DNA from: Prauserella isguenensis
Lineage (GTDB): Bacteria; Actinomycetota; Actinomycetes; Mycobacteriales; Pseudonocardiaceae
DNA: 64,000 nucleotides
Direction: 5' to 3'
Assembly (NCBI RefSeq): GCF_014191605.1
Contig: NZ_JACHWU010000008.1
Coordinates: 62,001-126,000 of the forward strand
In this document: in pieces, positions 35,134-43,765 of the stretch
Numbering within the stretch: position 1 is the first letter of the stretch
Layout: every line of letters starts with the position of its first letter
Program-made: the position numbers and the translations under genes
Notes under the pieces: model-generated
Database searches by the model: none
Told to the model about the DNA's origin: nothing
What the model saw: only the letters and a program-made list of their open reading frames with translations

Positions 35134-35817
35134 CTACTGTTTCTCTTCCCTGTCGCTGTGCCTGGTCTCGTCGACACGGGAGACCAGATCGGCGAGCGTC
35201 CCGCGGATGTGCTCGGTCGCGTCGGCCAGCCCGCTGCGGCCGCGGCCGACCTCCAGTGTGAACGGTTCCCCCGCGACCACGTCCACCGCGGGGCGCAGCC
35301 GCCTGCGCTGCAGTTCCGGTGGGCGGAGCGTGCCCCGCACCGCCACCGGCTGCACCGTGGCGCCGGAGTTGCGCACCAGCCACGCCGCACCGTGGTGCGC
35401 CGAGGTCACCTCACCCGCACCGCGAGTGCCCTCGGGAAAGACTCCCACGAGCCCTCCGCGCGACAACACGCCGGTCGCCGTCGTCAGCGCCGTGCGGTCG
35501 GGCGCTCCCCTGGTCACCGGGACCTGACCGAGCCGCCGCAGCCACGGCCCCGCCGCGGCGTCGAACATCTCGTCCTTGACCAGGAACACCGAGCGCCGGG
35601 GCACGAGGCCGAACAGCAGCTGCGGTTCGATCATCGTGCTGTGGTTGGCGACGAGCACTACGGCCCCTGTCCGCGGTACGCGCTCCATCCCCGCGACGCG
35701 CAGCCGGTACGCGGGGCGGTACAGGTGCCGCGCGATCGTGCGGCCCAGGTCGTGCAGCCATGGCACGGCACCGTCCGGCAGCTCGCCGGATCCCGTGGGG
35801 CCCGCGGGTCCGGTCAC
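35134..35817 (-). CDS. 1-acyl-glycerol-3-phosphate acyltransferase-like protein
   Basis: 227 residues, PlsC family. Motif III is intact ([11 protein letters not shown]), and motif II-like GQVPVTRG is visible. Motif I reads [11 protein letters not shown], that is HX4E instead of the usual HX4D, a conservative change at a catalytic residue. GTG 35817 overlaps the cmk stop (GTGA) and has GGAG eight bases upstream; GTG 35823 is the alternative. Genes of this type are often fused or adjacent to cmk, and may contribute to phospholipid synthesis coordinated with growth. Confidence 0.8.
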   Translation of the reverse strand: MTGPAGPTGSGELPDGAVPWLHDLGRTIARHLYRPAYRLRVAGMERVPRTGAVVLVANHSTMIEPQLLFGLVPRRSVFLVKDEMFDAAAGPWLRRLGQVPVTRGAPDRTALTTATGVLSRGGLVGVFPEGTRGAGEVTSAHHGAAWLVRNSGATVQPVAVRGTLRPPELQRRRLRPAVDVVAGEPFTLEVGRGRSGLADATEHIRGTLADLVSRVDETRHSDREEKQ

Positions 35818-36539
35818 CGGCACGGCTCCGCCACGCCCTCGTCGAGCAGTCCGCGGGTGCCCGCCAGCTCGGTCAGCGCCGCCAGCACCTGGTCGATCGA
35901 CAGTTCCGACGTGTCGAACTCGACCGCGTCCTCGGCCGGCCGCAGCGGCGACGCCGCCCGGCCCGAGTCCAACCGGTCGCGCCGCTGGACCGACGCCAGC
36001 ACCGTGGCCTGGTCGGCCTCCCGGCCGGCAGCGGTGTCCTGGGCTCCGCGGCGCGCGGCACGCACCTCCGGTGAGGCGGTGAGGAACACCTTCAGCGGCG
36101 CGTCCGGGGCCACGACGGTGCCGATGTCACGTCCGTCGACGACGACACCGCCCCCGTCCCGGGCCGTCTCCTCGATGAGTGCCCGCTGCCGCTGCACCAG
36201 CAGGTCCCGCAGATCCGACACGGCCGACACGGCCGACACGGCGGCGTCGACCCGCGGGGTGCGGATCGCCTCGCCCACGTCCGTGCCGTCGAGCCGCACG
36301 CCGGGACTGGCGGGGTCGGTCGACACGTCGAGCCGCACCGACCGGGCGAGCGCAACGACCGCGTCGGCGTCGTGCGGGTCGACACCCGCGTCGAGGACCG
36401 CCAGCGTCACCACGCGGTACATCGCGCCCGTGTCCAGGTACCCGGCGCCGAGCTCGGCCGCCAGTTTCCGCGCCACCGTGGTCTTACCCGTCCCCGACGG
36501 CCCGTCGAGGGCGACCACACCGCGTAGGGCTCCCGTCAC
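35814..36539 (-). CDS. cmk: Cytidylate kinase
   Basis: 241 residues. Phosphorylates CMP/dCMP. P-loop GPSGTGKTTVARKLA, then DTGAMYRVV, the CMP-binding VVVDGRDIGTVVAPDAPLKVFLTAS and the lid RRDRLDSGRAASPLRPAEDAV. GTG 36539 is preferred over longer versions because GGAG lies seven bases upstream and the start MTGALRGVVALDG fits the family. It heads a cmk-plsC-der operon. In M. tuberculosis the rluB-like gene lies directly upstream; here the Mrp/Kht/Ohr island intervenes. Confidence 0.95.
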   Translation of the reverse strand: MTGALRGVVALDGPSGTGKTTVARKLAAELGAGYLDTGAMYRVVTLAVLDAGVDPHDADAVVALARSVRLDVSTDPASPGVRLDGTDVGEAIRTPRVDAAVSAVSAVSDLRDLLVQRQRALIEETARDGGGVVVDGRDIGTVVAPDAPLKVFLTASPEVRAARRGAQDTAAGREADQATVLASVQRRDRLDSGRAASPLRPAEDAVEFDTSELSIDQVLAALTELAGTRGLLDEGVAEPCR

Positions 36540-36844
36540 CGACTGCTCCTCGCTACTCGCCTGTGTTTCCGCAGCCGCTTCGGTCCGCGGGACACGTTCA
36601 CCCACGACCACGCTGCCGTCGTCCCGGTGTCGCCGCCGTGCTGCTGTCCTCGTGCTGCTGTCGCCGTGCTGTCGGCATCTGCCGCGGGCGCCGTGCCGTG
36701 GGCGCCGTGCCGACAGACGACGGACCCGCACCCGACGGGCCGGTGCACCACGGGATCGCCTCGCGCTCACGTGCTGCCCGTGGCACGGCCGTGCCACGGG
36801 CACCGGTCCGCGCCTGCGTGCTGCAGCCCCATTCTGCCTGGCGG
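36540..36844. other. Repetitive intergenic region with two palindromes
   Basis: 305 bp between mnhG and cmk with no credible gene. It holds a perfect 28-bp palindrome at 36775-36802 (half TGCCCGTGGCACGG), a looser inverted repeat CTGTCGGCA/TGCCGACAG at 36669-36677/36708-36716, and short direct repeats GGGCGCCGTGCCG and GTGCTGCTGTC. It probably contains the mnh terminator and the cmk promoter. Confidence 0.6.
36775..36802. terminator. 28-bp perfect palindrome downstream of mnhG
   Basis: Two 14-base halves without a spacer, 43 bp beyond the mnhG stop. The CGTGGCACG/CGTGCCACG core recurs at 49913-49937, downstream of xerD. Confidence 0.5.
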
Positions 36845-37186
36845 TCATTCCCGTCCGGAACGCAGGCGTTGCGCCAGCTCGTCCACCACCAGTGTGGAAC
36901 GGTCGACACCGCCCGTGCGGTAGGCGGCGCGCCCGAACAGCTGCGACAACGCCGGCGCTGTGATGACCTGGAACAACCCTGCCAGCACGAGGCCGACCGC
37001 GAAATGCGGCTCGAGTCGCACCGCCGTGCCGGCGAGGATGAGCAGCAGTCCGAGTGTCTGCGGCTTCGTCGCCGCCTGAAGCCGGCTCAACGTGTCCGGC
37101 AGTCGCACCATGCCCCACGCGCCGATCACGCAGAACAACGCACCCGAGATCAGCCCGACCGCGCTGACCCAGTCCCGCACGCTCAT
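36845..37186 (-). CDS. mnhG: Mrp Na+/H+ antiporter subunit G
   Basis: 113 residues with three membrane helices. MnhG/PhaG features: GLISGALFCVIGAWGMVRLPDTLSRLQAATKPQTLGLLLIL. Small structural subunit of the Mrp multi-subunit antiporter. ATG overlaps the mnhF stop (ATGA). Last gene of the operon. Confidence 0.93.
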   Translation of the reverse strand: MSVRDWVSAVGLISGALFCVIGAWGMVRLPDTLSRLQAATKPQTLGLLLILAGTAVRLEPHFAVGLVLAGLFQVITAPALSQLFGRAAYRTGGVDRSTLVVDELAQRLRSGRE

Positions 37187-37449
37187 CGGTACTCCTCCCT
37201 GCGCTCGACGAGCCGCACCACCGAGATCGTGCCGACGAAGCCGAGTAGCGCGACCACCACGATGAGGGCGATGTAGATACCCCGCGACGACATCGCCATA
37301 CCCACCGCCGTCCCCGCGACGATCAAGATCACCAGCACGTCGACCGCGAGGATGCGATCCAACGTGCGCGGCCCGCGCACGACGCGCAGCATCGTCAGCA
37401 GGCCTGCCACGCCGAGCAGACCGAACGTGACCGCAAACACGACGTTCAT
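37183..37449 (-). CDS. mnhF: Mrp Na+/H+ antiporter subunit F
   Basis: 88 residues, three membrane helices. The LRVVRGPRTLDRILAVDVL segment is the MnhF/PhaF signature (RGPT..DRI.A.D). Implicated in cation/bile-salt efflux within the complex. Overlaps mnhE and mnhG by four bases each, so translation is coupled. Confidence 0.93.
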   Translation of the reverse strand: MNVVFAVTFGLLGVAGLLTMLRVVRGPRTLDRILAVDVLVILIVAGTAVGMAMSSRGIYIALIVVVALLGFVGTISVVRLVERREEYR

Positions 37450-38186
37450 CGGTCCTCCCGCCTGTTCTCGTCGACCTCGGCGACGTCATCGGGGCCGTCG
37501 GCACCGGCCTCGCCGCCACCGTCGGACTCACCGTTTCGGGACTCGGCGTTTCGGAACTCGGCCTCCGAGGCGGCGACCGCCGCGACGGGAGACGGCTGCT
37601 GAGGCCGGCAGACCGGGGAACGGTCTCGCTCCCGTTTCGCCTCCTCGGCCCGACTTCGTGCTGCGGGAGCCTCCTGCTCGTCACCGAACGCCCACACGAC
37701 GACGTGCTGCATGTCGACCACGTTGTCGTAGGCCTTGTGCGCGTCCTCCGCGGTGCGCACACCGGTCGTATAGACGTACCAGATGCCGCGGGAACGGTCG
37801 ATCTGCAGCACGAACGTGCCCGGTGCGAGCGAGACGACGTTTGCGGCCGAGGCGATCACGTGGTCGACGTCGGAGAGCACCGGCACCGCCATGATGGCCG
37901 CCGACACCCGCCCCGACTCGCGAAGAGTGTCCACGAAAAAGCGGACCGCCGATCCGACCAGATCGACGATGACATACCCAGCCAGAATGACCAGCCGCCA
38001 CGGCCTGTGGAAGATGTTCCACCGGTGCGACGGCAACGGGAACACCACGAGGACGATCAGTGCGACGAGGAGCCCGTACACGGCCGTCGCCACGTCGAAT
38101 GTTCCCCACAGCAACATCCATACGACGACGAGCCAGATCATCAGCGACGGCGCGATGCGGTTTCCGTGCCTCCTACGCCTGGGCAT
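37446..38186 (-). CDS. mnhE: Mrp Na+/H+ antiporter subunit E
   Basis: 246 residues. The first 165 match MnhE: helices near 15-55, then RPWRLVILAGYVIVDLVGSA and AANVVSLAPGTFVLQIDRSRG with HVVVWAF closing the domain. A C-terminal charged, disordered extension of about 70 residues (Arg/Glu then Gly/Asp-rich) is longer than in most homologues. Starts within the mnhD stop (TGATG overlap). Confidence 0.9.
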   Translation of the reverse strand: MPRRRRHGNRIAPSLMIWLVVVWMLLWGTFDVATAVYGLLVALIVLVVFPLPSHRWNIFHRPWRLVILAGYVIVDLVGSAVRFFVDTLRESGRVSAAIMAVPVLSDVDHVIASAANVVSLAPGTFVLQIDRSRGIWYVYTTGVRTAEDAHKAYDNVVDMQHVVVWAFGDEQEAPAARSRAEEAKRERDRSPVCRPQQPSPVAAVAASEAEFRNAESRNGESDGGGEAGADGPDDVAEVDENRREDR

Positions 38187-39718
38187 CAGCCGTTCCCCTC
38201 CCCGAGTACTGCCGAGCGGTAGCCCTCGTCGTGCAGCAGGTCGTTGGCGGCCCGCTCGCTCATGTCGGCGAGCGGGCCTGCGAACACCGCGATCAGCACG
38301 CTGATCAGTACGAGACCACCCGTCGCGCCGACCATCGCCGACGACGTCGAGCCCGTTCCCACGGTCACGTCGTCGTTCGGATCGTCGTCGACCAACGGTT
38401 CGGTCGGCGGTCCCCAGAACGCGCCGACCCAGATCTTCGTGACCGCGTAGAGAGTCAGCAGGCTCGTCACGACGGCTCCGGCAGTCACCGCGATCGCCAT
38501 CGCGGTGCCCACCTCGGCACCGGCCTGCAGCAACGCCATCTTGGCCACGAAGCCCGAGAACGGCGGAATGCCGGCCAGGCTCATCGCAGGGATCGCGAAC
38601 AACACGGCCACCAACGGGTACGCCCTCGCGACCCCCGACATCGCCTGCAACGAGACGGTGCCCGTGTGCCGGGTCACAAGACCGCTGACCAGGAACAACG
38701 CGCCTTGCACGGTGATGTGGTGCACGACGTAGAGGATCACGCCTGCCAGCCCGATCACGGTGAACAGCGCGAGGCCGAACAGCATGTATCCGATGTGGCT
38801 GACGAGCAGGAACGAGAGCATCCGGTTGAGGTCGTTCTGCGCGATCGCGCCCAGCGCGCCGATGATCATCGTCACGAGCGCGACACCGAGGAGCACGGCC
38901 CAACTGTCCTCGTGGACGAACACGAGGGTTTGGGTCCGGATCAGCGCGTACACGCCGACCTTGGTCAGCAGCGCCGCGAACACGGCGGTGATCGGTGCCG
39001 GCGCCGTCGGATAGCTGTCGGGCAGCCAGAAGTGCAGCGGCACGAGCGCCGCCTTGATGCCGAACACGATGACGATGAACAGCGCGAGGCTCGACTGCAC
39101 GCCCGCGGGCAGGGCGGCGATCTTCTCCGGCATCGCGGCGAGGTTGACGGTGCCCGTCGCCGTGTACACCAGGGCGATCATCGTGATGAACAGCAGTGAC
39201 GAGGTGAGACTGACGATCACGTACGTCATGCTCGGCCGGACCCGTTCCGCAGTGACCCGCCGCGTGATCAACACGTAGGACGCACCGAGCATGATCTCGA
39301 ACGCGACGAACAGGTTGAACAGATCGCCGGTCAGATACGCCATCGATACGCCCGCACACAGCACGAGATACATCGGGTGGAACGCCGTCGAGGCCGTCCT
39401 CCGCCCGAAGTCGGTGATGCGCTGACCGATCGAGAAGACCAGCACGGCGAGCGTCACGAGGGCCGACACCAGCAACAGCAGGGAGGCGAGCCGGTCGGCG
39501 ACGAGCGTGATCCCGAACGGCGGGCCGTATCCGCCGAGTCGCAGCACGACCGGCCCTTCGCTGTCGGCTCGCAGCAGCAGGGTCGCGGCGACCGCCGCGA
39601 TGGCGGTCAGCACGACGACGCCCAACAGCCGTTGCACCCGGGGCGAGCGGCCCGCGACCAGTGACAGCGCCGCCGCCAACAACGGCAGCAGCACGGGGAG
39701 CGCGACGAGGAAGGTCAT
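38186..39718 (-). CDS. mnhD: Mrp Na+/H+ antiporter subunit D
   Basis: 510 residues, 14 or so membrane helices. NuoL/M/N-like antiporter core: DLFNLFVAFEIMLGASYVLI with the key Glu, FGIKAALVPLHFWLPDSYPTAPAPITAVFAALLTKVGVYALIR (split here: Lys in KAALVPLHFWLP and Lys in LLTKVGVYAL), and VLYVVHHITVQGALFL. Along with MnhA it forms the proton/sodium path. The start ATG overlaps the mnhC stop. Confidence 0.95.
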   Translation of the reverse strand: MTFLVALPVLLPLLAAALSLVAGRSPRVQRLLGVVVLTAIAAVAATLLLRADSEGPVVLRLGGYGPPFGITLVADRLASLLLLVSALVTLAVLVFSIGQRITDFGRRTASTAFHPMYLVLCAGVSMAYLTGDLFNLFVAFEIMLGASYVLITRRVTAERVRPSMTYVIVSLTSSLLFITMIALVYTATGTVNLAAMPEKIAALPAGVQSSLALFIVIVFGIKAALVPLHFWLPDSYPTAPAPITAVFAALLTKVGVYALIRTQTLVFVHEDSWAVLLGVALVTMIIGALGAIAQNDLNRMLSFLLVSHIGYMLFGLALFTVIGLAGVILYVVHHITVQGALFLVSGLVTRHTGTVSLQAMSGVARAYPLVAVLFAIPAMSLAGIPPFSGFVAKMALLQAGAEVGTAMAIAVTAGAVVTSLLTLYAVTKIWVGAFWGPPTEPLVDDDPNDDVTVGTGSTSSAMVGATGGLVLISVLIAVFAGPLADMSERAANDLLHDEGYRSAVLGEGNG

Positions 39719-40188
39719 CGGATCCGGGCCTCCTCGTCGTCCTCGCCGGGGCGGCTCTCGGGCGCCTCGGGTGCTTCGAAACCGGCGACGCGCTCGCTCT
39801 CCGGCCCCTCGTCCTCGACCTTCCTGGCAGCCTGTTCGGCTCTCGCGATGCGGCGGTCCTCGACGTCGTCCTGTACCTCGTCGTGGCCGAGCAACGCCCA
39901 GGACCGGTAGGCGAGCGCGAGCAGGAACGTCGTGAGCGCGAACGTGATCACGATCGCGGTCAGCGCGAGCGCCTGTGGGAGCGGATCGACCATCGCTTCC
40001 AGCACTGCGGAGCCCACGAACGTCGGCTCGCCGGGCGGACCGCCCGCGACCTGCAGGAACAGGTTCGCCCCGTGGCCGAGGATCACGATGCCCAGGATCA
40101 CGCGCATCAGCGAGCGCTGCATGAGCAGGTAGAAGCCGACGGAGTAGAGGCCGGCGAGCGTCACGGCCATGGTGATGTTGATGGTCAT
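39715..40188 (-). CDS. mnhC: Mrp Na+/H+ antiporter subunit C
   Basis: 157 residues. First 105 residues are a NuoK-like three-helix protein (LYSVGFYLLMQRSLMRVILG, GHGANLFL, DPLPQALALTAIVITFALT). A charged tail of about 50 residues follows. ATG 40188 with GAGAGGGGA upstream; seven bases after mnhB. Confidence 0.93.
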   Translation of the reverse strand: MTINITMAVTLAGLYSVGFYLLMQRSLMRVILGIVILGHGANLFLQVAGGPPGEPTFVGSAVLEAMVDPLPQALALTAIVITFALTTFLLALAYRSWALLGHDEVQDDVEDRRIARAEQAARKVEDEGPESERVAGFEAPEAPESRPGEDDEEARIR

Positions 40189-40195
40189 CGACGCG

Positions 40196-40765
40196 TCATC
40201 CCCTCTCCTCCTCGAGCTGTTCGTCGTCCACACCGGGCCCGCCGACCTCGGTGCCCGCACCGATGGTGCGCAGCAGATCCACCACGACTCCGATGATCAA
40301 CAGGTAGACACCGAGGTCGAGCAGCAGATTCGAGGTGATCTTGAGTTCACCGAGGACAGGAAGCTGGAGCTTCCAGATCCCCGACGCGAGTACCGGGTCA
40401 CCGAACACCACCGGCGCAAGCGCGGTGAGCACCGCGATGGCCAGGCCGCTCCCGATGACGACGGGCGGGCGCACACGCACCATCATCGCCAGCTCGGCGC
40501 TACCTCCCGCGACATAGCGGAGCACGAAGGCCAGAGCGGCGACCAGGCCGCCGCTGAACCCGCCGCCTGCGTTGTTGTGCCCGGCGAGCAACAGATAAAC
40601 CGAGAACACGAGCACCGTCGGGAACAGCACTCGAGCAATGACCTCGAGCAGCAGCGACCGTGGCCATGAGTAGGCGTCCTGCTCGGTCATCAGCCAACGT
40701 TCGCGGGGCGTGTCCCACTCCGTCCACGGCACGGACTCGCGCGGGTCGTCGGGGCGATCGGTCAC
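40196..40765 (-). CDS. mnhB: Mrp Na+/H+ antiporter subunit B
   Basis: 189 residues. MnhB family: LLLEVIARVLFPTVLVFSVYL, AGHNNAGGGFSGGLVAALAF and LLDLGVYLLIIGVVVDLL, with an acidic C terminus. The GTG overlaps the mnhA stop (GTGA); the internal Met before TEQDAYSW is an alternative start. Stand-alone mnhB indicates a seven-subunit (group 1) Mrp system. Confidence 0.93.
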   Translation of the reverse strand: MTDRPDDPRESVPWTEWDTPRERWLMTEQDAYSWPRSLLLEVIARVLFPTVLVFSVYLLLAGHNNAGGGFSGGLVAALAFVLRYVAGGSAELAMMVRVRPPVVIGSGLAIAVLTALAPVVFGDPVLASGIWKLQLPVLGELKITSNLLLDLGVYLLIIGVVVDLLRTIGAGTEVGGPGVDDEQLEEERG

Positions 40766-43128
40766 GACCTCACCTCCGGCGTCTCGGTGGTGCCGGTGTC
40801 GTCGGTAGCGTCCTGCTCGGTCGGCTCGGGGCGGCCAACGGTGCCGTTGCGCCTGCGTGAGCGCGCCAGAATGAGGCTGGCGACGCCGGTCGCCGCGACC
40901 GCGAGCACCGTGATCTCGCCGATCGTGTCGAACGCACGGAAGTCGACAATGATCGCGTTGACCACGTTCGTGGCCCCGGTCTCGTCCTCGGCACGCTCGA
41001 TGTACTGCCGACTCGCCTCCGGTATGCCTCCCCGGTAGCCGGAGTAGAGCACCGCCAGCACGGCCACGAACGTGCCCGCGACTCCCGCGATCACCGCCTT
41101 GACCCACCGGCCGCCCACGTACGCCTTGTTCTCGATGAAGCGGGGCGGGAATCGGCGGATGACGAACACGAACACGACGAGCGTGAGCGTCTCGACCAGG
41201 AACTGCGCCAGCGCCAGGTCGGCGCCGCCGTCGACGACGAACCACGCGCCGATGCCGTAACCGACCACGCCCGCCAACAGCACCGCGGTGAGCCGGCGGC
41301 GAGCGAGCAGGGAGGTGGCGGCCGCGACGAGCACCAGCAGCGCGAGCGGCACCTGAAGCCAGTTGTCGAACAACCGCAGCTCGCCGAAGTCGATGTCGCC
41401 CGAGAACAGTCCCGCGCCGGGAACGACGACGAGCGTGGTGAGGATGACGCCCAGGTACACCGGCAGGGAGCCGACCTGCAACCGACCGGTGACACCCCGC
41501 GCCAGGGACTCGAGGCCCTCGACCGACCTGCCGTACCAGCTCTGGGCACGCAGCGGCCCGGGCACGTAGCCACCCAGCCGCTGCACACCGGCGTAGCGAT
41601 GCACGGCCACACCGGCGGCGATGATGCCCACGCTGATCATCAACGCCGGCGTGATGCCGTGCCAGAGCGCGAGGTGGTACCCGGGATCCTTGCCGTAGCG
41701 GTCGGCATAGCCCGTCTCCACCGGCTCGATCACGCTCGGTGCGAGTGCGAGCACCAGCCCGGCGAGCGAGGGGACGGCCACCATGCCGGTCATGACGCGC
41801 CCACACGGCACGGGCGCAGAGGGCGCCATGTCGGGTTTGGTGCCGAACGCGCCGCGGAGGAAGCGGAGGCTGTAAACGACTGTCAGTACGGAGCCGACCG
41901 CGACCCCGACGCCGATGAGGCGGTCGACGGTGCCGCCTTCGAACAGCGCCTCGAGGGCGACCTCCTTGCCGATGAAGCCGAGCAGCGGGGGCAGGCCCGC
42001 CATCGACATGAGAGCGAACGTCGCCAGCGTCGTCAGCCCGCGCCACTGTCTGCCGAGACCGGACAGTTCCCGGATGTCGCGGGTGCCCGCGCGTTTGTCG
42101 ATGATCCCCACGGTGAGGAACAACGCGGACTTGAACAGGCCGTGCGCGAGTATCAGCGTGCCCGCCGCGAGCGCCGACATCCAGGTGCCGGCGCCGAGCA
42201 TGACCATGAGAAAGCCGAGCTGACTGATCGTGCCGTAGGCCAGCAGAGTCTTGAGGTCGTACTGGCGCAGCGCTCGGAAACCACCGAGCAGCATCGTCCA
42301 CAAACCGCAGACGACGATCGGGATCCACCACGCGGGATGATCGGCGAACGCCGGCGAGAACCGCGCGACGAGGTAGACGCCTGCTTTCACCATCGCGGCG
42401 GCGTGCAGATAGGCACTCACCGGGGTCGGCGCGACCATCGCGCTGGGCAGCCACGGGTGGAAGGGAACCTGCGCGGACTTGGTCAACGCGCCGAGCAGGA
42501 CCAGCAGGAGCGCCGCGGTGACGATGCCGCCCGAGGGCGGGTCGGCCAGGATCTCCGAGATCCGCATGGTGCCCGCGGCCGTACCCAGGAGGATGAGCCC
42601 GAGCAGCATCGCCAGCCCGCCGAGCGTCGTGACCAGCAGCGCCTGGGTCGCAGACGTACGCAGCCGTTTCGCGACCCCGTCCCCGCCGACGAGCAGGAAC
42701 GAGCACACCGTGGTGAGCTCCCAGAACAGGTACAGCGAGATGACGTCGTCGGCCAGGACGAGTCCGAGCATCGCGCCGGCGAAGGTGACCAGCAGCGCCG
42801 AGTCCCGTGCGGCCGTGCGGTGATCGTCCGGCTTCGCGTACCGGGAGTAGTAGCAGAGAACGACCGCGCCGATGCCGCTGACCAGCAGAATCAGCAGTAG
42901 TGCGAGTTCGTCGAAACGCGCCGTGAACTCAAGGCCGATGACAGGCGCCCAGGCCAGCGTTTCCAACGGCGGGGCACCGCTGACGGCCTCACCGCCCCTG
43001 GCCAGCGCGTAGACCAGGGTCGCCGCCGGGGCCAGGGCGCCGACGACGAAAGCCGCCCGACCGTAGCGGCGTGCGACCAGCGGCAGGACCGCGGCGAGTG
43101 CGAAATGCGCCAAGATCGCCACTAGCAC
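40762..43128 (-). CDS. mnhA: Mrp Na+/H+ antiporter subunit A
   Basis: 788 residues with about 20 membrane helices. NuoL-like core: SLYLFWELTTVCSFLLVG (key Glu), LTKSAQVPFHPWLPSAMVAPTPVSAYLHAA and MVKAGVYLVARF; the C-terminal third (about 600-760) is the extra MnhA/MbhD-E-like region with FLVETLTLVVFVFVIRRFP and FDTIGEITVLAVAATGV. It is the largest subunit of the antiporter used for sodium and alkali tolerance. GTG 43128 begins the seven-gene operon mnhABCDEFG. Confidence 0.95.
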   Translation of the reverse strand: MLVAILAHFALAAVLPLVARRYGRAAFVVGALAPAATLVYALARGGEAVSGAPPLETLAWAPVIGLEFTARFDELALLLILLVSGIGAVVLCYYSRYAKPDDHRTAARDSALLVTFAGAMLGLVLADDVISLYLFWELTTVCSFLLVGGDGVAKRLRTSATQALLVTTLGGLAMLLGLILLGTAAGTMRISEILADPPSGGIVTAALLLVLLGALTKSAQVPFHPWLPSAMVAPTPVSAYLHAAAMVKAGVYLVARFSPAFADHPAWWIPIVVCGLWTMLLGGFRALRQYDLKTLLAYGTISQLGFLMVMLGAGTWMSALAAGTLILAHGLFKSALFLTVGIIDKRAGTRDIRELSGLGRQWRGLTTLATFALMSMAGLPPLLGFIGKEVALEALFEGGTVDRLIGVGVAVGSVLTVVYSLRFLRGAFGTKPDMAPSAPVPCGRVMTGMVAVPSLAGLVLALAPSVIEPVETGYADRYGKDPGYHLALWHGITPALMISVGIIAAGVAVHRYAGVQRLGGYVPGPLRAQSWYGRSVEGLESLARGVTGRLQVGSLPVYLGVILTTLVVVPGAGLFSGDIDFGELRLFDNWLQVPLALLVLVAAATSLLARRRLTAVLLAGVVGYGIGAWFVVDGGADLALAQFLVETLTLVVFVFVIRRFPPRFIENKAYVGGRWVKAVIAGVAGTFVAVLAVLYSGYRGGIPEASRQYIERAEDETGATNVVNAIIVDFRAFDTIGEITVLAVAATGVASLILARSRRRNGTVGRPEPTEQDATDDTGTTETPEVRS

Positions 43129-43186
43129 CCGGCTTCACCGTCCTTCGCTCGGCCCGCAATACCGACATCCTACGAACTGGATGATC

Positions 43187-43225
43187 GTTCCGCCCGACCG
43201 GCCAGAATGGACGGTCGGGCGGAAC
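43187..43225. promoter_or_regulatory. Inverted repeat in the mnhA/khtT divergent promoter
   Basis: A perfect 14-bp inverted repeat with half GTTCCGCCCGACCG (43187-43200 / 43212-43225) and an 11-base loop lies 48 bp upstream of the KhtT-like start and 58 bp from mnhA. It could be an operator, or an RNA hairpin in the khtT leader. Confidence 0.5.
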
Positions 43226-43273
43226 CTGCGCCGAGCCCGGTGCCGCATCGGGCACCGGGGGTGCGGTGGACGG

Positions 43274-43756
43274 GTGAACGTCGAAGTCACACCACTGCCG
43301 GGCATCGGTGTCCGGAAGGAATTCGTCGCAGGTAACGGCCGCCGGGTCGGGGTGGTCAGCCACCGCGACGGCACGACCGATCTCATCGTCTCCAAGTCGG
43401 ACGACCTCGATGCCTGCCTGGCGTCGCTGTCGCTGACCGCGGACGAGGCGGGCGCGCTCGCCAACCTGCTCGGCGCGCCGCAGCTGGTCGCGCAACTCAC
43501 CGAGGAGCAGAAGGAGCTGCCGGGCATCAGCACCCGCCAGCTGACGATCAAGACCGCGTCGCCCTACGACGGCAGGACCCTGGCCGACACGGAGATCCGC
43601 ACCCGGACCGGCGTGTCCGTGGTCGCGGTGATGCGCGCCGGGCAGATCCACGCGTCCCCCGCTCCGGACTTCGTGTTCACGGCGGGTGACCTCGTCGCGG
43701 CCGTCGGTACGGCGGAGGGACTCGACGCGGCGACGAAGATCCTCCACCACGGGTGA
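43274..43756 (+). CDS. KhtT-like RCK_C (TrkA-C) regulatory subunit
   Basis: 160 residues. N-terminal part starts VEVTPLPGIGVRKEF, as in KhtT/YhaT. The C-terminal RCK_C domain (about 75-160) has KTASPYDGRTLADTEIRTRTGVSVVAVMR and FTAGDLVAAVGTAEGL. In Bacillus KhtT gates the KhtU K+/H+ antiporter and binds c-di-AMP. GTG 43274 is supported by GGTGGA just upstream. Nine bases separate it from the antiporter gene, so the pair is one operon. Confidence 0.88.
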   Translation: MNVEVTPLPGIGVRKEFVAGNGRRVGVVSHRDGTTDLIVSKSDDLDACLASLSLTADEAGALANLLGAPQLVAQLTEEQKELPGISTRQLTIKTASPYDGRTLADTEIRTRTGVSVVAVMRAGQIHASPAPDFVFTAGDLVAAVGTAEGLDAATKILHHG

Positions 43757-43765
43757 CGGCCGGCC

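Noticed and set aside
43129-43273. c-di-AMP (ydaO) riboswitch before khtTU
   Set aside because: The region is too short and lacks the multi-helix architecture; only one simple hairpin is present.
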